Positions 18,980 through 27,986 of a DNA stretch of 64,000 nucleotides are shown one piece after another. The stretch is from an uncultured Spartobacteria bacterium. GTDB taxonomy: Bacteria; Verrucomicrobiota; Verrucomicrobiia; Chthoniobacterales; JAATET01. Position 1 is the stretch's first letter. Each line of letters starts with the position of its first letter. The translations under genes were made by a program, and so were the position numbers. The stretch spans positions 3,130 to 67,129 of the forward strand of contig CALGTD010000068.1 in the NCBI GenBank assembly GCA_937901895.1. The letters run 5' to 3'. The notes below the pieces were generated by a model, which searched no databases, was not told the origin of the DNA, and worked only from the letters and a program-made list of their open reading frames with translations.

Positions 18980-19932
18980 GGGTTCCACCTCGACATCTGC
19001 CACAAGCGGACAATCGCCCGACCGTTGAGCGGCCATAGACGAATTGCCTCGCGAAGATAGCCTGCCGCACGGGGATCCTGTCTCTCGAAGAGACGCATTG
19101 CGATGTGATAATTCGCGTGGGAGCGGGCCTTTCTGCCGGTTTCACGAGAACGCCGCCCCCGAAGACCTTCCGTCAGCCGGGCTGCCTCACGGAGAAATTC
19201 ATCTTCGTCCGTCCCTGACATTCGTGCGGCATGACAACATTGCCCGAGCTCCCCGAAACGCCATTGAAGCCGGCCATTTGTTGAGGAAATGGAAGTCGGC
19301 GAAAGCGTGTAATTGTAAAGAACCTCCTGCACGTATGCGACGGGGCCCAGTCGTGCGATCCTCAACCACAAGTCGGAATCCTGCCCATAGTAGAACTCCG
19401 CCCGGTAGCCGCCTGCGGCTTCGTAGGCATCCCTCCGCATCATTACACCTCCATGTGCAGGCGGCCCCATTCGCTTCGTCAGAAGTTCAGCCGTCGCTTT
19501 GACAGGGTCCGCCGGCCTTCGCACTTCTCCCAGCATTTCTCCGCACGGGCCTCGAACGGCTCCCCATCCGCTGACCATGACGCAGTCCGGGCAGGTTTGC
19601 GCCAGCGCGAGACATTTCTCGAACCGCGTGGGTTCCGACCAGTCATCCGCGTCCTGCCGCGCGATCCACTCGCCGCGTGCCAGTCCGCATCCCCGGATCA
19701 ACGCCCGCGTCAACCCGGCATTCTCCTGATGCAGCGCGCGCACGCGGGAATCGCGTCGTGCGCAGGCATCGATGATCTCCGCTGAACCATCAGTCGATCC
19801 ATCGTCGATCAGCACGAGTTCCCAGTGGGGAAACGTTTGTTCAAAAAGGCTGTCCAGCGCCCGGGGCAACGATTCCACCGCATTGCAGACGCTCATCACG
19901 ATTGACACCGTGGGTCTCGGGTCCGTCGTCAT
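18976..19932 (-). CDS. Glycosyltransferase family 2
   Basis: A 318-residue GT-A enzyme with a textbook N-terminus: VSIVMSVCNAVESLPRALDSL, LVLIDDGSTDGSAEI and GEWIARQDADDWSEP, where DADD binds the metal-nucleotide sugar. The C-terminal part (about 265-318) contains a short helical repeat-like stretch (RLFERQDPRAAGYLREAIRLWP) resembling one TPR. The gene is 34 nt after the preceding GT2 gene, one of the few larger gaps in the run. Confidence 0.88.
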   Translation of the reverse strand: MTTDPRPTVSIVMSVCNAVESLPRALDSLFEQTFPHWELVLIDDGSTDGSAEIIDACARRDSRVRALHQENAGLTRALIRGCGLARGEWIARQDADDWSEPTRFEKCLALAQTCPDCVMVSGWGAVRGPCGEMLGEVRRPADPVKATAELLTKRMGPPAHGGVMMRRDAYEAAGGYRAEFYYGQDSDLWLRIARLGPVAYVQEVLYNYTLSPTSISSTNGRLQWRFGELGQCCHAARMSGTDEDEFLREAARLTEGLRGRRSRETGRKARSHANYHIAMRLFERQDPRAAGYLREAIRLWPLNGRAIVRLWQMSRWNP

Positions 19933-19966
19933 GGCTTTCGCGAAACCCAGTGGAATTCGTTCCCTC

Positions 19967-20947
19967 TCATTGAGTCGAAATGCCTGACGTCATGAAACGC
20001 TCCGCCCCAAGACTGACGACTCCCGCCCCACGCCACCCAATGCCGCGGGCGACACGTCCGAAGATTCGATGTCGCTTCAGGCTCCGGGGATCTCTCAACG
20101 CCTCACCGGAAAATTGGTAAAGCCGTCTGGCTGCGACATCCAGCCCCGCAGCGGCACAGTTGCGGCAGAGAAGAAACAGCCGTCTTGCGAAGTGTTGAAA
20201 CTCCGGCGAGTCCTCTGGAACACGGCCGCGCCGCGCGGAAGTGAGGATGTGTTCAAGAGCAACCGCCTGGTCGGCTAGCGCAACGGGATCGAGTCGACGT
20301 GTCCGGCTGAGTCGCGCTCCCGAATGACCACGCATGACCGCGATGGAGTCTTCGCACCAGTGCAGAGGCGCGCCAAGTGCCGCCAACCGGCAGTCATATT
20401 CCCAGTCTTCATTTAACCTCAACGGCAGCCATGAACCGATGCGCTCCAGCGCAGACGTGCGGTAGAGAGGACTCACCGTTGCCCACCACCGCTCGACGAG
20501 CATCCCTGGGAACAAAGTCGGAATTCGCTCCCCCGTTCGCCGCATCGGAAAATCCTCCCTTCCGCGTTCGTCACGGTAAATCGTCGGGCCGTAGGACGCC
20601 ACGCACTCAGGATTCGCAATCAACCCCGCCACCTGCATGGAAAATTTGTCCGGCAGAAGCAGATCATCGCTGTCGAGGTATTGAATGAACTCTCCGCGTG
20701 CCTGCAACCGCCCCGCCTCCCTGGCGGCACCCGGGCCGGCGTTCTGCTGCGTGAGCACCCGAATGTGCGCCGGATTCTCCGCGGCAAGGTCCCGTGCGAC
20801 CTCCGGTGTTTCATCAGTGGATCCGTCGTCCACAATGAGAATCTCCACCTCGGGATAGTGCTGACCTAGCGCACTCGCCACCGCCTCCCGAAGCTGACCG
20901 GGACGGTTGTGCACAGGCAGGATGACGCTGACGAGGCCGGAGATCAT
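19967..20947 (-). CDS. Glycosyltransferase family 2
   Basis: A 326-residue GT-A enzyme. The motifs VSVILPVHNRPGQLREAV, ILIVDDGSTDETPEV and GEFIQYLDSDDLLLP (DSDD) define the nucleotide-sugar site. Residues 190-205 (LRLNEDWEYDCRLAALG) give the ED acceptor-side motif. The C-terminal hundred residues are basic and helical. The start overlaps the upstream gene by 4 nt. The sugar is unknown. Confidence 0.88.
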   Translation of the reverse strand: MISGLVSVILPVHNRPGQLREAVASALGQHYPEVEILIVDDGSTDETPEVARDLAAENPAHIRVLTQQNAGPGAAREAGRLQARGEFIQYLDSDDLLLPDKFSMQVAGLIANPECVASYGPTIYRDERGREDFPMRRTGERIPTLFPGMLVERWWATVSPLYRTSALERIGSWLPLRLNEDWEYDCRLAALGAPLHWCEDSIAVMRGHSGARLSRTRRLDPVALADQAVALEHILTSARRGRVPEDSPEFQHFARRLFLLCRNCAAAGLDVAARRLYQFSGEALRDPRSLKRHRIFGRVARGIGWRGAGVVSLGAERFMTSGISTQ

Positions 20948-21993
20948 TTCCTTATTCTTTCGGACTCAAGGAGTGAAACGAGTTCTGCGATGCGCGCCAC
21001 CGCCGGTGTCGCAAGCCTCTTCCGCAAGAGGTTCGCCGTCGGGTTTTCCGGCGACCGCTTCATTGGTTGCGGGGCATGCCACAGATGCACGAAAGGCAGT
21101 TCCGCAAACGCCCAGACCCGTCGGGTCGATGCGCGGTCCCAAAACTCCTCATCCTCCCCTCCCCATCCAACGAACTCCTCATCAAAGCCGCCGATGGCAA
21201 GATATGCGTCCTTCCTGGCCGCCACACTTCCTCCGCCGAGGAGATTTTGGACAGCCGCTTCCACCCCTCCATCGACAATTCCTGCCCGTGCGGCCCGCGC
21301 GGAAGCCACCTCGTTGAGATAAAAAACGAATCGCTTCATGTCGACGAAGTCGAACCCCTCGCGAATGCGATGCAACGCACGGAGCGCATAGTCGCGCGGA
21401 GCTAGGATGTCGCCATCGTGCAGAATGACCACCGGGGCCTTCGCCGCCAGCACTCCCGCATTGAAAGCCGCGGAGCGATTGTAGGCGACACCCGGTGGAG
21501 TCCGCGTTTCCAGGAGCCGGATCCTCTCGGGCAGAAGGTTCGCGAGAATCGGCTCGTTTGATTGTTCGACCACGATGATCTCGCTGCGGACATCTACCTG
21601 CCCCGCAAGCGAACGGATGGTTGCGAGAAGCTGCGGCAATCGATCACGGCCGCGATGTCCGATCACGAAACTCACCTCTGGCGCGGCAGTCCGCAGCTCC
21701 ACCGGGTCTTTCAAATCGACGGGATGAAACCGCAACGCCTCTCGCATGAGCCAGGTGCCCGCCGCTGGAAACTCCCGGCAGACGGCAAGATCACGGCTCC
21801 ATTTCCAGTCACACGTAACTCCGGGGCCGCCCGGCGCAGAGATCAACCGATCCATTCGATTGCGCATGCGAATCCACGTTTCCTGACCGGACCATCGTCC
21901 CGCAATCAACCGGCCGGCAAGCCGTATCCCGTCGAGCACCAATATCGCGCCCGTGCGGCGGAGGCGCTTTCCGATCGACGCATTCGCCGTCAT
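20944..21993 (-). CDS. Glycosyltransferase family 2 with galactosyltransferase-type C-terminal motif
   Basis: A 349-residue protein. The ATG at 21993 (MTANASIGKRL) overlaps the upstream stop and is preferred to an earlier start. An N-terminal extension of about 100 residues precedes a GT-A core with VSFVIGHRGRDRLPQLL, EIIVVEQSN and VVILHDGDILAP. The later GGFDEEFVGWGGEDEEFWDR matches the C-terminal motif of galactosyl/N-acetylgalactosaminyl transferases such as chondroitin-type polymerases. It may therefore add a hexose or hexosamine; this is inference from the motif only. Confidence 0.85.
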   Translation of the reverse strand: MTANASIGKRLRRTGAILVLDGIRLAGRLIAGRWSGQETWIRMRNRMDRLISAPGGPGVTCDWKWSRDLAVCREFPAAGTWLMREALRFHPVDLKDPVELRTAAPEVSFVIGHRGRDRLPQLLATIRSLAGQVDVRSEIIVVEQSNEPILANLLPERIRLLETRTPPGVAYNRSAAFNAGVLAAKAPVVILHDGDILAPRDYALRALHRIREGFDFVDMKRFVFYLNEVASARAARAGIVDGGVEAAVQNLLGGGSVAARKDAYLAIGGFDEEFVGWGGEDEEFWDRASTRRVWAFAELPFVHLWHAPQPMKRSPENPTANLLRKRLATPAVARIAELVSLLESERIRK

Positions 21994-23249
21994 CCCTTTG
22001 CAAACCGGTAAAGCATCCGCATCTCCGCACCGCTTAACGCGGAACATCCAATCTCGAAAACCTCCGACTCGTCCGCTCCGCGAAGAATCGCCGCGCGAAG
22101 ATTTCCTGCGAGATCACGATCGGTCAGTGAATCTCGCGGCTCCGCATTCCCCAGCAACTCGACCAGACGTGGTGTTTGCGCAGAAAGGGAATACCTTTCG
22201 ATCTGCGCGGGAGTGAGAGGCTCCAGGCGGCTGGAGTGTGCCAAACGCCGCGCAATCGCAACGCGATCACCCACCGGCTCGCCGCGTCCGCTGAAATTCC
22301 TTTCGGCGAAGCGGTCAAAATTCGAACCATCCACGACATCCGCCACGCTCTCATATCCGATCACCACCGCCGGCCTCCCCGCTGCGAGCGCCTCGAGAAC
22401 GACGCGTCCCATTCCAAACACCGCACCATACTGCGCGATGAGCTCCATCGGTTCGTCCACCGCACCGATGATGTGCGTGCGTGGCAACACCCTCAGCATC
22501 CTCGCATCAAAGGCCCACTTGAACCCCAGCAGGCGCCCTGCCGCAACGGGTCGCTTCAGAAAACCAGCCGCCTTTTCCCCCGGCAGAATCCCACCCGCGA
22601 TCGCGAGCCGGCTGGTGCCGCAGATCCTCCGACACTGCGCAAACAGTGCGACTGCGGCGCGCAGATGCCCAACCTTGCTCGTCCGGGAAAGGCACACTAC
22701 ATCCCGGATTCTGTCCGCCCCCGTCAGCTTGTTTCCCTGCCTCCAGTGCACGGCATTTGGAATCACACGCACCTCCCGGCCATCCGCATCGCCTTCAAAA
22801 ATAGAGCGTGCAACTTCGGGGCTTACCGCACTGAGCACACTTCCGCGTGCGGCGGCCAGCGTCATTCCAAGAGCCTCGATCAACGGATTCGGCCGGCCCG
22901 CGCCGCTCAACGGACCGTGGAACGTCGTCACCAATGGAATCGAATGACTCACAGCCAGAATCCATGCCGGCAGTAGCGAGAAGTGCTGCGCCCAGATCGC
23001 CCGGGGCTTCTCCGTCCGGACGATTGCATCCCCCACATCCATCCATCGCCGGAGAATTTCCACGGAACCGCCACCGCACTCGCAGGAAGCAACATTCTCG
23101 AACCGACGGATTCCGGCTGCGTTCGACGCGATGCGGGTGGCCATCAACGAAGCGCTTACTCCATGTCCGGCCGCAGCTCCGAGATAAGTCGCGAGGAAAT
23201 TCTCACGACCGCCCAGCCAGAAGTTGTCGGTGGTGACGAGAATGTTCAC
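21990..23249 (-). CDS. Glycosyltransferase family 4 (divergent)
   Basis: A 419-residue GT-B-like protein. The N-terminus MNILVTTDNFWLGGRENFLATYL and the donor-side segment MELIAQYGAVFGMGRVVLEALAAGRPAVVIGYES fit GT4, although the E-x7-E signature is weaker than in its neighbours. Residues 365-419 extend beyond the usual GT4 end and are helical. It overlaps both adjacent genes by 4 nt. The function is assigned by fold and context, not by substrate. Confidence 0.78.
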   Translation of the reverse strand: MNILVTTDNFWLGGRENFLATYLGAAAGHGVSASLMATRIASNAAGIRRFENVASCECGGGSVEILRRWMDVGDAIVRTEKPRAIWAQHFSLLPAWILAVSHSIPLVTTFHGPLSGAGRPNPLIEALGMTLAAARGSVLSAVSPEVARSIFEGDADGREVRVIPNAVHWRQGNKLTGADRIRDVVCLSRTSKVGHLRAAVALFAQCRRICGTSRLAIAGGILPGEKAAGFLKRPVAAGRLLGFKWAFDARMLRVLPRTHIIGAVDEPMELIAQYGAVFGMGRVVLEALAAGRPAVVIGYESVADVVDGSNFDRFAERNFSGRGEPVGDRVAIARRLAHSSRLEPLTPAQIERYSLSAQTPRLVELLGNAEPRDSLTDRDLAGNLRAAILRGADESEVFEIGCSALSGAEMRMLYRFAKG

Positions 23250-24169
23250 TTCACGGCTCGGTTACGCTCCGCGAGCATACCTTGAAGGATCGCAATATCG
23301 ATGCGTGCCCAATCAGCAGGATACCGATTTTTTTTTAGCATCATTCGGAGCCACCGAGCGCGCCGCAGAAATAGCTTTCGACGTAGCGCCATACTCGAAG
23401 CTGTCCCGTCGAGGTCGTGAAACCGGTTTCCAAAGCAGGCAAGCGACCGACCCCATGAGTGCGCGCGGCGGAGTATCCATTCCATCTCCATCTGGTCAGG
23501 TCGCACCACGTGCTCCACACCGAGGGACGGCAGGAATACACAACTCTTCCCCGCTTCTTCGAACGTCCGAAGCAGAGGTGCCATGCCTCCCATTCTATAC
23601 GCTCCAGGAGCAGGGCCGGAGTCCGGATCGAACGGCTCCCGTCCCGAGAGGGCTGCGCGGCGAATGACAAGGTTGCTCCCGAGAAACGGAAAGGACTTCA
23701 CTTCCCCCTCCGGCGCTCGATCAGGGGACAGCGACGCAAAAGCGAAGCCCCGCACATACCTAATCACGTGCGGATCAAGCGCACGATCGAGGCCGGCCGG
23801 CCAACGAAGAGAAACTGGCCCGCCAACACAATCCGCCGATGGCCAACGCGACAACCCGGCCATGAGTTCGGAAAAATAATTCTGCGGCACGACAACGTCG
23901 TCGTCCCAGACAACAAACCAGTCACCGGCGGCAATCGCAAACCCCGCGTTGAGGGCCCGATTTTTGCCGGCTTCCATGCATCGAATCACGCGGGCGGGGA
24001 ACGGGAATCTCCGGCCGCCAAGCATGGCTTCCGAATCGGCAAGGCTTCCGTTCACAACAACGAGAAGTTCCGCGCTGTAGTCGTCCACCCTCAAGGCCGC
24101 GATGCTGTTCAGGCACACTTCCAGCAACGCCTGTCTGCCCGATGTGGGGATCACGATGGAAAATTGCAT
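23246..24169 (-). CDS. Glycosyltransferase family 2
   Basis: A 307-residue GT-A enzyme: FSIVIPTSGRQALLEVCL, LLVVVNGS, NRALNAGFAIAAGDWFVVWDDDVVVP (DDD metal site) and GSNLVIRRAA. Near the C-terminus the coding strand has an uninterrupted run of nine A residues (23328-23336, codons 278-281), unusual in this high-GC region and a possible slippage site. It lies 19 nt after the FkbM gene and overlaps the following GT4 gene by 4 nt. Confidence 0.87.
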   Translation of the reverse strand: MQFSIVIPTSGRQALLEVCLNSIAALRVDDYSAELLVVVNGSLADSEAMLGGRRFPFPARVIRCMEAGKNRALNAGFAIAAGDWFVVWDDDVVVPQNYFSELMAGLSRWPSADCVGGPVSLRWPAGLDRALDPHVIRYVRGFAFASLSPDRAPEGEVKSFPFLGSNLVIRRAALSGREPFDPDSGPAPGAYRMGGMAPLLRTFEEAGKSCVFLPSLGVEHVVRPDQMEMEWILRRAHSWGRSLACFGNRFHDLDGTASSMALRRKLFLRRARWLRMMLKKNRYPADWARIDIAILQGMLAERNRAVK

Positions 24170-24188
24170 TCCTGCACATCTACCGGTC

Positions 24189-24908
24189 TTATGTCCTCGG
24201 GGTCGCGATCAACATTGTGATCGAATAGACCCCCGCAGGCGGCATGGAGGTCTGCGGCGGCATGTTTCGCAAACGATAGTTGAAGCGGTTGAAGAAGTGT
24301 TGAAAGTCACGCACGCACAGCCCCGCATCTCTCGTCGTTTCTCCAAACTCAAACGCACAGCATCGAATTCGTCCCGCCGCGAAAAGCGCCTCCGCGCCCT
24401 TCAGAGCCGCCAATTCGCAGCCTTCGACATCGATCTTCAGGAGGTCCACCGTTTCAATGTTCTCTCCACGGCAGAACGCATCCAGCGTAGTAACCCGAAC
24501 CTCCTCCGAAACAGATGGCCCCTGCGCATGGACCGCGCGGGAAAGGAAGGAATGCAAGGTTGGGCGATCACTGCGACCATGCAGGATTGCCGTCCCTTCT
24601 GCATCACCAACCGCGAGCGGACGCGGGTGAATATTTCGACGCCCGTTGGCATTTACAACATGCTCGATGGCGGCATAAGCCTCCCGGGCGGGTTCGAATG
24701 CAAAGACCCTGCCCGTAGGTCCCACGCAACGGGCAAAAAACAGGCTTAATTCCCCCCGGTGGGCTCCCACATCGAGCACCGTCATGCCCGCACGCAGATA
24801 ACGCGCGTAAAAGATCAGCTCCTCACGGCAAAAATCTTCAAAGCTTCTCCTACGGTTCTGCCCGCTCAATGCATGGCGCAGACGGCGCAATGGATCGAGC
24901 GCTTTCAT
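24189..24908 (-). CDS. FkbM-family SAM-dependent methyltransferase
   Basis: A 239-residue methyltransferase. The SAM site is AGMTVLDVGAHRGELSLFFAR, followed by VFAFEPAREAYAAI and the FkbM signature LLKIDVEGCELAALKGA. FkbM enzymes O-methylate sugars or polyketides; here the partner is likely a sugar of the exported glycan. The gene overlaps wzt by 4 nt, so with the second FkbM gene it flanks the ABC ATPase. The exact hydroxyl methylated is unknown. Confidence 0.9.
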   Translation of the reverse strand: MKALDPLRRLRHALSGQNRRRSFEDFCREELIFYARYLRAGMTVLDVGAHRGELSLFFARCVGPTGRVFAFEPAREAYAAIEHVVNANGRRNIHPRPLAVGDAEGTAILHGRSDRPTLHSFLSRAVHAQGPSVSEEVRVTTLDAFCRGENIETVDLLKIDVEGCELAALKGAEALFAAGRIRCCAFEFGETTRDAGLCVRDFQHFFNRFNYRLRNMPPQTSMPPAGVYSITMLIATPRT

Positions 24909-26152
24909 TGTCCCGAAAGTGTTTGAATTTCCCAGCGCGCGTCGATCAGAAATACTCCTCCCGTCTGCCTCGGCACCTTTCCTGCCCCATAAAAATCACC
25001 CTCCGACACGGCAAACCTCCCCGCAGACGGAAGGTAATCATACACGTCACCGCCTTCGCTCAGCTCCAGTGCATAACGGTATGAGCCCGCAGGCAGTGGC
25101 AATCGGTCTGACTTCAACCGCACAACAGCCCGCTCGCCCCCGCGTAGTGGGAATATGTCCCCTGTCATATCCGAACTGAGGTGGAACACCGGTGTCCCCA
25201 ACGCATTGCGAACCGTAACTGCCACGCAGAGATTGCGGATCGCGTCGAAACAGTCCAATTCCACCTCCATCGTGCAGGGCATGCCGACTGCCGGTGCGCC
25301 TCCTGCAGGCGACAGGAACCGTGCGCTCCAAATTCGCGCCCGACCGGTTCCCTTTCGATCCGCAACCTCCAACAAATCGTCTGGGCTCCCGACGGCCAGC
25401 TTCAAGTAAGCATCGACAGCCTCCCGCGCCGTTCCCAAGAACAGCAATCGCCCATTGGAAAGAACTAATCCCTGCCTGCAGAGGCCAGTGACCGCCGTCA
25501 TGTTGTGGCTTACGAAAATCACCGTGCGCCCCTCCTCCCTCGACAGTTCCCCCATCTTTCCAAGGCACCTTTTCTGGAACTCCGCGTCTCCGACGGCCAG
25601 CACTTCGTCGACAATCAGAATCTCCGGATCCAGATGCGCGGCCACCGCGAAGGCGAGCCGCACATACATTCCACTCGAATACCGCTTTACGGGAGTATCC
25701 AGAAATTTCTCCACTCCGGAGAACGCCACGATCTCATCAAATTTCCGCGCCACCTCTGCGCGCTTCATTCCGAGCACGACGCCGTTGAGGTAGATGTTCT
25801 CCCGACCCGTCAATTCCGGGTGAAACCCCGTGCCCACCTCCAGCAGGCTGGCTACGCGCCCGCGCAGGACGATCTCGCCCCGGGTAGGCTCGGTGATGCG
25901 ACTGAGGATCTTCAGCAGCGTGCTCTTGCCAGCGCCGTTTGCACCGATAATTCCAAGCACCTCTCCGGCCTGCACGTCGAACGACACATCGTTCAACGCC
26001 CAGAATTCGGACTCCCTCCCCGCTGAGCTATCCTGCCTCGGTCGAAGTATCGCCGCCAGGCAGTCGCGGAGGGTGTGATACGCACCGTGCCCCGCGGCAC
26101 CGATCCGGTAGCGCTTCGACACGTTGCGAACTTCGATGATCGCGGAACTCAT
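24905..26152 (-). CDS. wzt: Polysaccharide ABC exporter ATPase with C-terminal glycan-binding domain (Wzt-like)
   Basis: A 415-residue ATPase of the teichoic acid/O-antigen exporter family. It shows Walker A (GANGAGKST, 70-78), the family-typical GTGFHPELTGRENIYLNG, the ABC signature (YSSGMYVRL, 158-166) and Walker B (EILIVDE, 177-183). Residues about 270-415 form an extra beta-rich Wzt C-terminal domain, which in O9a-type systems recognises the capped non-reducing end of the glycan. It overlaps the FkbM genes on both sides by 4 nt. It pairs with the permease encoded just upstream. Confidence 0.93.
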   Translation of the reverse strand: MSSAIIEVRNVSKRYRIGAAGHGAYHTLRDCLAAILRPRQDSSAGRESEFWALNDVSFDVQAGEVLGIIGANGAGKSTLLKILSRITEPTRGEIVLRGRVASLLEVGTGFHPELTGRENIYLNGVVLGMKRAEVARKFDEIVAFSGVEKFLDTPVKRYSSGMYVRLAFAVAAHLDPEILIVDEVLAVGDAEFQKRCLGKMGELSREEGRTVIFVSHNMTAVTGLCRQGLVLSNGRLLFLGTAREAVDAYLKLAVGSPDDLLEVADRKGTGRARIWSARFLSPAGGAPAVGMPCTMEVELDCFDAIRNLCVAVTVRNALGTPVFHLSSDMTGDIFPLRGGERAVVRLKSDRLPLPAGSYRYALELSEGGDVYDYLPSAGRFAVSEGDFYGAGKVPRQTGGVFLIDARWEIQTLSGQ

Positions 26153-27072
26153 TCGATAGCTTCAGGTGCATCCGCCCTGCTGCTGGTGGAACGGCTGGGC
26201 AGATGCGAAACCCGCCGTTCGACCTTCGAGCGCGTCGAATCGAATACACAGAGAACGTTCTGAAGATGTTGCTCCCACGGGCGTTCGACCGCCACGATCT
26301 TCCGCACCGCGGGTTCGTAGGTAAATGTGGAATATCCCCACCCCCGGATCTCACCTAGCAACGCGTCACTCGTGATGCCGTAACGCTTCGAATAGCCGGC
26401 GACCTCGACCAGTAGCACCGCGGGGTTGCCACGCTCCAGCATTCCCCGCATCCCACGCAATGCGAACGGTTCGTATCCTTCGATGTCGAATTTCGCCATC
26501 GCGTAGCGCACGTCCGTCAGCACCTCATCGAGACGCACGACCGGCACTCCTCGCCCATCTTCCCCAACACCGGCAACCGATGCGGTTGCATCGTTTCCCT
26601 GCAGGACAGCTGCGTGCGCGCTCTCTCCCGCCGCCTCCGCGTGAACAACGATGTTCTCGATTCCGCTTCTTTCGATACTTCGCTCCAGACACTCCTTGGA
26701 AAAAGCTCCCGGCTCGAAGGCATGCACCGCGCCATTCGGTCCCACGAGGGAGGAGGCTCGCAGCGAGTAAAGTCCGATGTTGCTCCCCACATCGATGAAG
26801 AGGTCTCCCGGCCGCAGGTAGTCCCGCACAAAACTCATCTCCCAAAAATCCGGCAGTCCCCAGAAATAGATTGCCGCGCTCGCCTGATGGGACGCCGGGT
26901 GTGCGAGCAGCTGGTTTCCATGGTAGGAAACGAATACCGGCTTCCCGACACCCCTTTTCCAGAATTGCCAAACGACACCCGAAAGCAGGGACAACGCTCG
27001 ACGCCCATGATTCGCGGGATGGCGCCAAATCCGGATCAACAGCGCACCCATGCTGAACGAAGTCTCATTCAT
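26149..27072 (-). CDS. FkbM-family SAM-dependent methyltransferase
   Basis: A 307-residue methyltransferase. The SAM-binding motif is GDLFIDVGSNIGLYSLRASSL, followed by VHAFEPGAFSKECL and the FkbM signature AKFDIEGYEPFALRGM. I start at the ATG at 27072, 5 nt after the permease stop; the very long open frame upstream is the other strand of the ligase gene. An internal ATG at 27051 is also possible. The last 25 residues are Ser/Arg-rich and look disordered. It probably methylates the glycan handled by the adjacent exporter. Confidence 0.88.
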   Translation of the reverse strand: MNETSFSMGALLIRIWRHPANHGRRALSLLSGVVWQFWKRGVGKPVFVSYHGNQLLAHPASHQASAAIYFWGLPDFWEMSFVRDYLRPGDLFIDVGSNIGLYSLRASSLVGPNGAVHAFEPGAFSKECLERSIERSGIENIVVHAEAAGESAHAAVLQGNDATASVAGVGEDGRGVPVVRLDEVLTDVRYAMAKFDIEGYEPFALRGMRGMLERGNPAVLLVEVAGYSKRYGITSDALLGEIRGWGYSTFTYEPAVRKIVAVERPWEQHLQNVLCVFDSTRSKVERRVSHLPSRSTSSRADAPEAIE

Positions 27073-27077
27073 GAAGT

Positions 27078-27902
27078 TCAGACGATGTCCGCAAATTCCC
27101 GCTCGATCCGGCGGAAGACCGCCAGTCCAACAACGAAAAACACCGCCGCGATCACGCACGAGACCGCCAGCTCCGATCCGACCGGTGGCGGTGTGCCACA
27201 CAGCGGCCACCGGAAGCCATCGATCACGGCCACCATTGGGTTCAATGCGTAAAGGTGCGCTGCGATGGAGCCCAGCTTTTCCCTCACCAGTGAACTGGGA
27301 TAGGCGACCGGTGAGACATACATCCCCATCTGCAGAATGAACGGCACGAGGAAGCGAAAGTCCCGATATTTCACATTCAGTGCCGTGACGAGCAACGCAG
27401 GCCCGAGCGCGGCGAGGCACGCCAGCCCGATAAGAAAGGGAATCGCGAGCCATTGCGGCCCAAGCGATCCTCCAAGCCAGACCAGCGCCGGAAGAAAAAC
27501 GACCGCACCGATTCCGAAATCCAGCAGTGCGACGGAGAGCGCGGCCAGCGGAACGATCATTCGCGGGAAATACACCTTCGAGATGAGGTTGGCGTTGCTC
27601 ACCATGCTCTGCCCGCAGGTATTGAGGACGTTCGAGAACAACTGCCACGGCAGCATCCCCGCAAGCACCAGAGCGCCATACGGAATGTCCGTGTCCGCCT
27701 GGAGACCGGCGAGCCTGCCGAAGACGAACGTCATCAAAATCACCGCGGTCAGCGGTTGAAGCACCGCCCACAAGGCGCCGAGCACGGTTTGCTTGTATCG
27801 GACCGAGACGTCCCGTATGGCGAGGGTCACGAGAAGCTCGCGGTAATCCCAAAGGTCCCGCCAGTAACGGGCTCTCGACCCAGCTCGAATTCGAATTTCC
27901 AT
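27078..27902 (-). CDS. wzm: Polysaccharide ABC exporter permease (Wzm-like)
   Basis: A 274-residue ABC-2 type permease with six predicted membrane segments. The ATG at 27902 gives MEIRIRAGSRARYWRDLWDYRELL, then the family-typical IRDVSVRYKQTVLGALWAVLQPL, YFPRMIVPLA, NVKYRDFRFLVPFILQMGMYVSPVAY and LNPMVAVIDGFRW. The normal partner Wzt is encoded two genes downstream. This is the first gene of the 19-gene run, so a promoter for the whole run is expected in the 72-nt gap upstream, though I cannot name it with confidence. Confidence 0.93.
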   Translation of the reverse strand: MEIRIRAGSRARYWRDLWDYRELLVTLAIRDVSVRYKQTVLGALWAVLQPLTAVILMTFVFGRLAGLQADTDIPYGALVLAGMLPWQLFSNVLNTCGQSMVSNANLISKVYFPRMIVPLAALSVALLDFGIGAVVFLPALVWLGGSLGPQWLAIPFLIGLACLAALGPALLVTALNVKYRDFRFLVPFILQMGMYVSPVAYPSSLVREKLGSIAAHLYALNPMVAVIDGFRWPLCGTPPPVGSELAVSCVIAAVFFVVGLAVFRRIEREFADIV

Positions 27903-27936
27903 CGGCCGCGGCGCGCATCCTAGCGCATTCGGAGCG

Positions 27937-27950
27937 TCCGATATATTGGA
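27937..27950. promoter_or_regulatory. Near-palindrome between divergent wzm and ligase genes
   Basis: A 14-nt inverted repeat, TCCGATATATTGGA, symmetric apart from one G-T pair, lies in the short gap between two divergent transcription units. AT-rich symmetry in otherwise GC-rich DNA fits an operator or promoter element. No regulator gene is adjacent, so this is only a candidate. Confidence 0.3.
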
Positions 27951-27986
27951 AAGACGGCTTTCGCCACCGCTGATATGCTGGCGCGG

